Positions 57,125 through 64,000 of a stretch of DNA of 64,000 nt are shown piece after piece; the first letter of the stretch is position 1; every line of letters starts with the position of its first letter. The notes beneath the pieces are model-generated. The model had not been told where the DNA came from, made no database searches, and saw only the letters and a program-made list of their open reading frames with translations. The DNA comes from CAVVNN01 sp963838035. GTDB lineage: Bacteria > Actinomycetota > Thermoleophilia > Solirubrobacterales > 70-9. Location of the stretch: positions 1 to 64,000 of the forward strand of contig CAWIPM010000005.1 of assembly GCA_963838035.1 (NCBI GenBank). Direction: 5' to 3'. The position numbers were made by a program, and so were the translations under genes.

Positions 57125-57417
57125 CCCACTCTCGCCCTGCTGCCTGCTGCGGCGGCGGACCTCGAGCAGCACCAAAGCGCCGGTGGCGAGGCCGCCGGCG
57201 CCGACGGCGACCACCGGGCGGACCCAGTTGCGGGGGTCGCGGAGCGCCCGCAGCTCGCTCTCGGAGAGCTCCTCGGCCCAGTCCGAGAGCTCCTCGGCCG
57301 CGGCCTGGGTGACCGCCGAGAGCGTGTCCTCGACCCGCCCCGAGAGTCGCTCGGGGGCTCGATCGGCGCCAGCGCGTCGTGGAGCAGCGCTTCGAGGCGC
57401 TCGCCCTGGTCAGTCAT
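57086..57417 (-). CDS. Small membrane protein downstream of an ECF sigma factor, anti-sigma candidate (one frameshift)
   Basis: About 110 residues. The N-terminal MTDQGERLEALLHDALAPIE is cytosolic. After a frame change near 57355 it reads LSGRVEDTLSAVTQAAAEEL, ESELRALRDPRNWVRPVVAV and one membrane helix (VVAVGAGGLATGALVLLEVR), ending RRRSRQQGESGLRALGSGLR. The start ATG 57417 overlaps the end of the sigma factor gene by 8 bases. Position and topology (soluble lead, one helix) suit an anti-sigma factor, but no zinc-binding HxxxCxxC motif is present, so this is a guess from context. Confidence 0.5.
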
Positions 57418-57970
57418 CGTCCATCCTCTCCTGCAGCTGCTTGATCGCGCGGTGGATGAGCACCTTGGTGGCCCCGTCGGTGCGACCCAGGGCGCGGGCG
57501 ATCTCGCGGTTGTCCATGCCGAGCGCGAAGCGCATGATCAGCGCCTCGCGGCGGTCCTCCGGAAGGTGCTCGAGGTTCTCCATCACCCGCCGTAGCTCCT
57601 CCCGCCCCTCGGCGATCGCCTCGGTGCCGTGGCGCGCCGCGATCGGGTCGGCGCTGTCCAGGGGAGTCTGCGGCCGACGCGACCGGTCCCGGTAGTAGTT
57701 GGAGGCGAGGTTGTGCGCGATCCGGATCAACCACGGACGCAGCGGCCGGCCGTCGGACTCCCGCCGAGCCCGGTCGAAGTGGCGGTAGGCCTGAAGGAAA
57801 GCCTGCTCGGTCAGGTCCTCGGCGTCGTGATGGTTGCCGACCCGGTAGTAGGCGTAGGAGTAGACGTCGCGCAGGTGCTCCCGGTAGAGATCCTCGAAGG
57901 CGCGGTCGAGCTCGGCCTTGGCGGCCGGGTCGAGCTCGGCAGGCTCGACGTTCTTGCTTGGGCCGCTCAC
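57410..57970 (-). CDS. ECF-type RNA polymerase sigma factor
   Basis: A 186-residue sigma70-family factor of the ECF type. Region 2 is FEDLYREHLRDVYSYAYYRV with NHHDAEDLTEQAFLQAYRHF (-10 recognition) and RPWLIRIAHNLASNYYRDRS. Region 4 is LEHLPEDRREALIMRFALGM followed by DNREIARALGRTDGATKVLI (-35 recognition helix). Other domains are absent. The start is ATG 57970. It is coupled to the small membrane protein gene after it. The target regulon is not visible in the window. Confidence 0.9.
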   Translation of the reverse strand: MSGPSKNVEPAELDPAAKAELDRAFEDLYREHLRDVYSYAYYRVGNHHDAEDLTEQAFLQAYRHFDRARRESDGRPLRPWLIRIAHNLASNYYRDRSRRPQTPLDSADPIAARHGTEAIAEGREELRRVMENLEHLPEDRREALIMRFALGMDNREIARALGRTDGATKVLIHRAIKQLQERMDDD

Positions 57971-58021
57971 GCGCCAAGAGTAATGAGCCAGGACAGTAGC
58001 CAGGGCATCTGGCTTCGCGCC

Positions 58022-59689
58022 TCAAGCGGCCGCCTGCCTGGCTCGCTCGACTCGGCGCAATCCGGCTACCCATGACTCGGCGTCGATCTCGCCGCGGATC
58101 AGCGCCGCCAACCCGGTCAGCGCCTCGGCGGGGATCCCGGCGGCCGAGACCGCCTCAGCCAAGAGCGGCGCTGTGTCGAGGCCCTCGGAAGCCTGGCCGA
58201 TCAGCCCGGGAATCTCCGCCGCCGGGGTCCCGGTCCCGAGCAGCTCCCCGGCGCGCCGGTTGCGGCCGGCCGGCGCCATCATCGTCGCGGTCAGGTCGCC
58301 GACACCGGCGAGGCCCGAGAACGTCTCCAGCTCGGCGCCCCGGCCAATCGCGTAGCCGATGCACTCGCGCCAAATCTCGGCCGCGGCGATCCCGGCGGCG
58401 TTGAGCCCGTGCGGCTCGGCGGCGGCGGCGGCCAGCGTGGCCGCGTTCTTGGCCGCCCCGGCCATCTCCACGCCGGCCACGTCGCGGGAGCGCTCGCAGA
58501 CCAGGCCGGCGCGGTCGAAGACCTCGCCGAGCTGGTCGCGAAGGTCGCGGTCGGCCGAGCCGAGGACGAGGGCGGCCGAGCCGGAAACCGCCTCGCGTGC
58601 GTGGGCCGGCCCTCCGAGGCAGGCGATTGCGCGGGCCCTCACCCTCTCGCCCACGTACTCGGCGGGAAGCTGGCCGAGGGGAGCGATCAGGCCCTTGGTC
58701 AGCAGCAGCACGGCCGAGCGATCCCCGACCCGGTCGCCGATCGCACCCACCGCCTGCGGCAGCGATTTCGAGGGGATCGCGAGGCAGATCAGGTCGAGCC
58801 CGGCCAGCTCGATCTTCGATGCCGGGCGAACGTCGAGGGACTCGGGCAGCGCGACCCCCTCCAGATAGCGGCGGTTCTCCCGTGCCTCCGACAGCTCCAC
58901 CGCCTGCTCGGCGGTGCGGGTGCCGAGCTGTACGTCGAGCCCGCCGCGGGCGAGCAGCACGGCAACTGCGGTGCCCCAGCTGCCGGCGCCGATCACCGCG
59001 GCGCGGCGCATCGGCGGCAGGCCACCCAGGTCTTCCCACTGCAGCTGCACGTTGGGCCAGATCCGCGCGGTCACCGCTTCGGCCAGGGCCGGCGAAGGGT
59101 GGGCAGCGTTGGGGAAGGTCATCGCACGACCAAGGCGGACCCTCACCCTGCGGGGCCGGATGCGCCAGCCGCGACGCACGTGTTCGGTGCCGAGCACCGC
59201 GGTCGGGACGACCGGCGCGCCGGTCTGCAGGGCAAGCCTCCCCACGCCGCGCCGCGGCGCCGCCAGCGAGCCGGTCCTGATCCGGGTGCCCTCGGGAAAG
59301 ATGCAGACGGTGCCGCCTCGCTCGACCACGCGCCGGGCGGTCTCCATCGCGTCCTCGTCGGACTCCCCGCGGCGGATCGGGAAGGCGCCCAGCCTGGAGA
59401 GGAGCCATCCCTGCCAGCGGCGCTCGAACAACTCGACCTTGGCGACATAGCTCATCGGCCGCCGCCACGGCAGGCAACCGCCGATCGCGAACGGATCGAG
59501 GAAGCTGCGGTGGTTGGCGGCGACGATCAGCCCGCCCCTCACCCGCGCGTGCTCGCGGCCCGTCCGCGCGTAGCGGAAGTAGACGAGGAAGAAGGGCGTC
59601 ATGAAGATGCGCGCCAAGAGGTAGAGCGCCCGATTGACGCCGTGGGCACGGGTGTAGCGGTGATAGGCGGCAAGCCGCTCTGCGGTCAC
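58022..59689 (-). CDS. Fusion of 1-acyl-glycerol-3-phosphate acyltransferase (PlsC) and glycerol-3-phosphate dehydrogenase (GpsA)
   Basis: A continuous 555-residue frame with two full-length enzymes of phospholipid synthesis. Residues 1-226 are a PlsC-type acyltransferase: AANHRSFLDPFAIGG (HX4D, His60 and Asp65), FPIRRGESDEDAMETARR and IFPEGTRIRTG (near 131). Residues 227-555 are GpsA: RRAAVIGAGSWGTAVAVLLA (NAD site 234-239), LAIPSKSLPQAVGAIGDRVG, LLLTKGLIAPLGQLPAEYVG, VAGVEMAGAAKNAATLAAAA and TFSGLAGVGDLTATMMAPAG. The joint is LQWEDLGGLPPMRRAAVIGA, so an internal ATG at 59011 could also start a free GpsA. The fusion would link supply of glycerol-3-phosphate with acylation in one polypeptide at the membrane. 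Confidence 0.85.
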   Translation of the reverse strand: MTAERLAAYHRYTRAHGVNRALYLLARIFMTPFFLVYFRYARTGREHARVRGGLIVAANHRSFLDPFAIGGCLPWRRPMSYVAKVELFERRWQGWLLSRLGAFPIRRGESDEDAMETARRVVERGGTVCIFPEGTRIRTGSLAAPRRGVGRLALQTGAPVVPTAVLGTEHVRRGWRIRPRRVRVRLGRAMTFPNAAHPSPALAEAVTARIWPNVQLQWEDLGGLPPMRRAAVIGAGSWGTAVAVLLARGGLDVQLGTRTAEQAVELSEARENRRYLEGVALPESLDVRPASKIELAGLDLICLAIPSKSLPQAVGAIGDRVGDRSAVLLLTKGLIAPLGQLPAEYVGERVRARAIACLGGPAHAREAVSGSAALVLGSADRDLRDQLGEVFDRAGLVCERSRDVAGVEMAGAAKNAATLAAAAAEPHGLNAAGIAAAEIWRECIGYAIGRGAELETFSGLAGVGDLTATMMAPAGRNRRAGELLGTGTPAAEIPGLIGQASEGLDTAPLLAEAVSAAGIPAEALTGLAALIRGEIDAESWVAGLRRVERARQAAA

Positions 59690-59733
59690 GCAGAGCGCTA
59701 CACGGAGGAGGGACCTAGGTTACCGGGATACGA

Positions 59734-60740
59734 CTACCAGGCTCCCTCGATCAGTCGCTCGAGGTCGTCGCGATTGGGAGGCTCGGGCGAAAATGCGAGC
59801 TCGGGGCGGGCGATGATCGAATCCAGCGCAAGGTCGAGCTTGGCGCTGTCGGCGCCGGCGGCGCCGAGGCCGGTTGGGTTGCCGCCCAGCCCGAGTATGC
59901 GCGCTTCGATGTCCCGCGGCGCGACGCCGATTGCGGTTGCCAATGCGGTCAGCTGCTCGGGGGCGCGGGGGACCATGAACGCCATCGCACGCGGGAGGAT
60001 CGCGGCATTGGTCTCGGCATGAGGGCTGCCGCATACACGCACGAGGGTCTGGCAGATGACGTGGTGGAGGGCGAAGGCGCCCGAGTCGATCGCGTAGCCG
60101 CAGAGGATCGAGCCGAGAGCCAGCGCAGCGCGGTCGCGCTCGGTGGGGCCCTCGTCCAGCGCGCCGGCGATCAGCTCGGCGCCGCGAAGCGCGGTGAGCC
60201 GGGATACCGGGTTGGCGAAAGGGGTGTAGAGGGAGTCGGCGCCGTGCGCGAGCGCGTTCATCGAGCTGGCGCGGAGCGCGCGGCTCGGGGAGACCGGTCA
60301 TTGCCTCTGGGTCGGCGATCACGATGTCGGGACGAACCAGCGCCCTCACCCGAGCCTCCGCCCCCGCCGGAAGACGATGGATGCCGGTCATCTCGGCCCC
60401 CGACATCGTGGTCGGGATCGCGGCGACGCGGGCACCGGTGACCGAGGCGATCGCCTTCGCGGTATCGATCACCCGACCGCCGCCCAAAGCGACGAGGTGC
60501 GGCGCGGAGGAGGCACCGAGCAGCTCCGCTGCGACCTCGGGGACCTGGCCCCGCGGCACCGCGGTCACCGTCCGCGCGGCGCCCGCCAGCCCAGCCGCCC
60601 CCGCGAGCGCCCTCTCGGTGCTCAGCAGCTCGAATTCGGCAAAGCCGTGCTCGCGAAGCAGCTGCGGGGCCTGCTCGACGCCGCGGTGGCGAAAGACAAC
60701 CGTGCGACCGGCGTCCCGCCAGACGAACGATCGAGTTCAT
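59734..60740 (-). CDS. Iron-containing alcohol dehydrogenase, maleylacetate reductase-like (frame-broken)
   Basis: A protein of about 335 residues of the iron-dependent dehydrogenase fold, closest in look to maleylacetate reductases. Pieces are WRDAGRTVVFRHRGVEQAPQ, HLVALGGGRVIDTAKAIASV (NAD site), RVAAIPTTMSGAEMTGIHRL, DIVIADPEAMTGLPEPRA, then MNALAHGADSLYTPFANPVS and YAIDSGAFALHHVICQTLVR with the histidines of this family. The frame changes near 60730 and 60275. The start ATG 60740 is where the upstream dioxygenase would end (ATGA). Maleylacetate reductase feeds ring-cleavage products to 3-oxoadipate, which matches that neighbour. Confidence 0.7.
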
Positions 60741-61643
60741 GAGTCCGTGGGTTGATGACCGGGCGAAGATTGGGTTCTACCTCGGCCCGCAGGTGCTCGT
60801 AGTCGGGGGGAAGCGAGAGCTTCTCCCCGAGGTGCTCGAGCGGCTCGTCGACGGTGAATCCGGGGCCGAGTGTGGCGATCTCGAAGAGGACGCCGCTGGG
60901 CTCGCGGAAGTAGATCGAGCGAAAGTAGAAGCGGTCGATCACGGGGGTCGGATGGGCGCCGGCGGCGATCGCCCTCTCACGCCACTGGACGTGCTCGTCG
61001 ATGGTCGAGGCCCAGGCGACGTGGTGGACGCTGCCGGCGCCCTGCAGGCCCCGCCCTGCGGGCGGCTCGTCATAGACGTAGAGGCCGCCGCGCTTCTCGC
61101 CCCGCGCCTCCCAACCCTCACCGGCCGGCTCGAACTCGAGCCCCTCGAGAAGCCGGCTGCTGGCCTCGGGGGCGGCGCTGTATGCGCGAACGGCGTGGAA
61201 GCCCTGCAGCGCCAGCTCGCCGGGGATCTCGGGGTGATCGGCGATCAGCGGCTCGTCGCCGGCCTCGAGAACCGCCAGCTCGTGCTCGAGCCCCTCGGGG
61301 TCGGAGAAGATCAGGCGCTCCCGCTTCGCTCGGATTCGACCCCGCCGGCTGCCAGCCGCTCGGCCCAGAAGCGCAGCGAGTCCTCGGTGCCGACCCGCCA
61401 GACGATGCGGTGGACCATGCCCGCCCCCGCCTGCCCCCGCGGCACGCCGGGATACTCGAAGAAGGTCAGGTCGGAGCCGGCGCTTCCCTTCTCGTCGGCG
61501 AAGAAGAGGTGGTAGACGGTCGGATTGTCCTGGTTGACGGTCTTCTTGACCAGGCGCAGTCCCATGGTCCCGGCGTAGAAGTCGACGTTTCGCTGCGCGT
61601 CCTCGGTGATCGCGGTGATGTGGTGGATTCCCTCGAGCTTCAC
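60737..61643 (-). CDS. Ring-cleaving (hydroquinone-type) extradiol dioxygenase, VOC superfamily (frame-broken)
   Basis: A VOC-fold protein of about 300 residues related to LinE, PcpA and MhqO, which cleave hydroquinones. The first half reads LEGIHHITAITEDAQRNVDF, LRLVKKTVNQDNPTVYHLFF and AGAGMVHRIVWRVGTEDSLR. After one frame change near 61320 the second half reads FSDPEGLEHELAVLEAGDEP, AGSVHHVAWASTIDEHVQWR and IDRFYFRSIYFREPSGVLFE. The metal ligands of this group (His in GIHHIT, His in SVHHVAW, Glu in VLFEIATLG) are present. The stop is uncertain: a one-base change puts TGA at 60739-60737, overlapping the reductase start, while the frame as it stands stays open to 60622. The start is ATG 61643. 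Confidence 0.7.
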
Positions 61644-61669
61644 CTGGTCACGTATAGCATCCTCTGTCG

Positions 61670-63062
61670 ATGAGTCGCGGACGTCGACGGCCGTTAAAGC
61701 GCTGGTCGTGCTCGGCTCGGTCCTCGCCTTCCTCAGCGTCTTCGCGAATCTGGATCGAGCGCCAGGCGCTCAACACGAGCGACTGGGTCAACACCAGCGA
61801 CCAGTTGATCGCGAATTCGACGATCCGCACCGCCGTCGCCAACTACCTGGTCGACCAGCTCTACGAAAACGTCAACGTAGAGAAGGAACTGAAAAGCATC
61901 CTCCCCGGCGAAACCAAGCAGCTCGCCGGGCCGGCCGCGGGCGGGTTGCGCCAGGTCGCGGGCGACGGGGCCGAACAGCTGCTGAAGAGCTCCACCGCCC
62001 AATGCCTCTGGGAGGGCGCGAACCGCAGCGCCCACGAACAGCTGGTCTCGGTGCTGGAAGAAAAGGGCGAAACGGTCTCGACCGAAGGCGGCAAGGTGAC
62101 GCTGAACCTCGGCAGCCTGGTCACCAACCTCGCCAGCCAGGTGGGCATCGGCTCGAACCTGGCCGAAAAGCTGCCGCCCGACGCGGGACAGATGGAGATC
62201 CTCCGCTCCGACCAGTTGAAGACGGCGCAGAACATTGCGGTCGCGGTGAAGGGCCTGGCGCTGCTGCTCTCGATCCTCACCTTCGCGGCCTTCTCCGGCG
62301 CCATCTACCTTTCTCGCGACCAGCGCTGGGTCACGGTGCTGTTCTGCGGAGTCGGGCTGATCGCCGCCGGCTTCGCGGTGATCGTAGCCCGCCATGTGGC
62401 CGGGGGGATCGTGGTCGGTCAGCTGGTCGACCAACGAAAGCGTCAAGCCGGCCGCGGAAGCGACCTGGTCGATTGGCACCTCGCTGATGACCAGCATCGC
62501 GACCACCGTGATCGTGGTCGGCGTGCTGTTCTCCGTCGCCGGCTGGCTCGGCTCGCCGACCGGCTCCGCGCGCGCCAGCCGACGCGCGATCGCGCCTGCC
62601 TTGCGCGATTACGGGCCCTACGTATACACCGGGCTGGCGATCATCGTCAGCATCTACTTCCTCTCCGCCCCGACCCAGAACCTGCGCTCCTTCCTCACCA
62701 CGCTGATCGTCGCCGGCGATGGCCGCGTTCGGCATCCACGAGCTGGGCAAACAGACCGCGGTGGAGTTCCCGGACGCCGACTACGGCGAGATCTTCGGCC
62801 GCACCCGGGCCGCGTGGTCGACGCCGTCAAAAGTGCCAACCTCGGCGAGCGAGCGCCAAACTGCGGCTGCCCGGAGATGCGCGACGCCGAGGGCGGCGAG
62901 ACTCCGACCTCGGAGGCGCCGACCGCAGTCGTCGCGCCAAGCGAGGACGATGCTCGCCTCGGTCGCCTGGAGCGCCTGGCAGGCCTGCACGAGAAGGGCG
63001 TCCTCACCGACGAGGAGTTCGCCGCGGAGAAGAGCCGCGTGCTGGGGAACGGCGACTCCTGA
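61670..63062 (+). CDS. Multi-pass membrane protein with C-terminal SHOCT domain (frame-broken)
   Basis: A protein of about 460 residues. After a short basic start come a membrane helix (ALVVLGSVLAFLSVFAN), a soluble part (LNTSDWVNTSDQLIANSTIR, LAGPAAGGLRQVAGDGAEQL, GGKVTLNLGSLVTNLASQVG) and three to five more helices (VAVKGLALLLSILTFAAFSG, LFCGVGLIAAGFAVIVARHV, SIATTVIVVGVLFSVAGWLG, YVYTGLAIIVSIYFLSAPTQ). The end is a SHOCT domain: RLERLAGLHEKGVLTDEEFA. Frame changes lie near 61745, 62435, 62720 and 62815. The function is unknown. It is divergent from the dioxygenase gene, with 26 bases between the starts. Confidence 0.6.
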
Positions 63063-63069
63063 CGGCCGA

Positions 63070-63142
63070 AGCCCGCCTCCGGGATCGAACCGGAAACCTC
63101 CGCTTTACAAGAGCGGTGCTCTACCAATTGAGCTAGGCGGGC
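63070..63142 (-). tRNA. tRNA-Thr (anticodon TGT)
   Basis: On the minus strand a full cloverleaf can be drawn: acceptor GCCCGCC paired with GGCGGGC, D arm GCTC/GAGC, anticodon stem CCGCT/AGCGG around the loop CTTGTAA (anticodon TGT, reading ACA), a 5-base variable loop, T arm TCCGG/CCGGA around TTCGATC, and discriminator T. The 3' CCA is not encoded. 73 bases. Confidence 0.95.
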
Positions 63143-63174
63143 AGGTTGCCGAATATAGACGCGCATGGACGCCG

Positions 63175-64000
63175 ATGTTCCGGTTCCTTGAGCCCGACGA
63201 GGCGAGCGTGTTCTGTGCGAGGCGATCGAGGCTGCCTACGGGGACAGCTACGACGTGCGGTGGGTCTATGACGCCGATCGAGGTCGCGCTCGGCCTCGCC
63301 GACGGGACCTACGTCTCCTGCGTAGCCGAGACGGCGAGCGGAGAGCTGCTCTGCCACGAGGGGCATGAGCCTGGGCGCCGCGCCGGCGACATGGTCGGGC
63401 ACTCGGGGCAGGCGGTGACGATGCCCGCTGCCCGCGGGCAGCACCTCTTCACCCGGACCAAGCGCCATCTGATGGACTGGGCGCGGGAGAGGGGCCTGGC
63501 CGGGATGTACAGCGAGGCCACCGCAGCCCACCCCTACAGCCAGCGCGCCAACGTCGAGCTGGGAGCGCACGAGACCGGCTTCCTGCTCGGCTGGATCCCG
63601 GCCTCGGTCGCCAACGACGCGGCGGGAGGAACGGCGGCGCAGGCGCCAGTCAGCGGCGCTCTTCTACAGCAAGCTGAACGACGGGCATCAGCGTGACGTC
63701 TTCGCGCCCGAGCGCCACCGGGAGATCGTCGCGCGCAACCCTGGAGCTGTGCGAGCTGCGCGGGACGCTGGCCGACCCGCCTGCGGACGCCGAGCTGGCG
63801 CCCCGCACCGAGCTGCAGGTTGAGGCCGACGCAGACCACAACCTGGCCCTGCTCACCGTCCACACCCCCGGCGCCGACCTGGAGACCGCGATCGCCGCCG
63901 AGCGCCATCACCTCTTTCACCGCGTCGGCCTCGACGCGATCTACGTCGACCTGCCGCTGGAGTCACCCGCGACCGCCCTGGTCGCCGACCACCTGGAGCG
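63175..64000 (+). CDS. GNAT-like acetyltransferase, partial (frame-broken, runs off the right edge)
   Basis: The start is probably ATG 63175 (MFRFLEPDEAS). After a shift near 63215 it reads AIEAAYGDSYDVRWVYDAD, LADGTYVSCVAETASGELLC, GHSGQAVTMPAARGQHLFTR, then MDWARERGLAGMYSEATAAH and SQRANVELGAHETGFLLGWI, which resemble the acetyl-CoA-binding core of a GNAT family sometimes linked with anti-sigma ATPases. After a further shift near 63650 it continues AALFYSKLNDGHQRDVFAPE, LCELRGTLADPPADAELAPR and LETAIAAERHHLFHRVGLDA to the window edge. The substrate is unknown. At least two more frame changes lie near 63270 and 63740. Confidence 0.55.

Noticed and set aside
63070..63142. tRNA-Thr as attachment site of the integrase at 1912
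   Set aside because: It is 60 kb from the integrase, has no adjacent integrase of its own, and its 3' end is not seen repeated near 3 kb.

Overview
The window is high-GC DNA, most likely from an actinobacterium of the Thermoleophilia/Solirubrobacterales kind. This is inferred from gene content (MarP-type protease, F420-type luciferase-like oxidoreductase, FadE-type acyl-CoA dehydrogenase pairs, AddAB with two iron-sulfur nuclease domains), not from a marker gene. Almost every base is coding and many genes overlap by 1-10 bases.

Region 1 (1-3.3 kb) is the edge of an integrative, probably conjugative element: a MobF/TrwC relaxase running off the left end, a possible oriT (stem-loop and direct repeats), an excisionase-type HTH protein and a tyrosine integrase. 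Region 2 (3.3-15.8 kb) is a defence locus. The plus strand carries a four-gene DNA phosphorothioation operon of the Ssp type: cysteine desulfurase (sspA), DUF4007 protein (sspB), large P-loop ATPase (sspC) and PAPS-reductase-like ATP pyrophosphatase (sspD). Facing it on the minus strand is a tightly overlapping trio: DEAH helicase, GHKL (MORC/MutL-like) ATPase and HTH-phospholipase-D-type protein. The trio is the best candidate for the restriction arm that acts with the modification. A small zinc-motif protein lies beyond it.

Region 3 (16.2-31 kb) is chromosomal housekeeping: DUF59 protein, HAD hydrolase, AddB-AddA recombination nuclease, exonuclease VII (xseA, xseB), HxlR regulator, MarP protease, penicillin-binding protein and a lipoprotein. 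Region 4 (31-43.4 kb) holds an FHA protein, a very large glutamate synthase gene with a good promoter, and the minus-strand cluster lysA-hom-thrC-thrB for lysine and threonine synthesis, preceded by an M23 peptidase and a membrane-anchored low-complexity protein.

Region 5 (43.5-53.6 kb) is lipid or steroid catabolism: three acyl-CoA dehydrogenases, a thiolase, a 3-hydroxyacyl-CoA dehydrogenase and an LLM oxidoreductase. Related palindromic operators lie at the two divergent promoters, suggesting one TetR-type regulon whose regulator is not in the window. Region 6 (53.6-64 kb) has a CNNM-type transporter, a BtuF-like protein, rhomboid, an ECF sigma factor with a small membrane partner, a PlsC-GpsA fusion, a hydroquinone-dioxygenase/maleylacetate-reductase pair, a SHOCT membrane protein, tRNA-Thr(TGT) and a partial GNAT-like gene.

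Reading frames are broken very often in 1-15 kb and in 56.8-64 kb, but only about twice between 16 and 56 kb. The broken genes keep their catalytic motifs once frames are joined, so indel errors in the sequence are at least as likely as gene decay. Frameshift positions given here are approximate.
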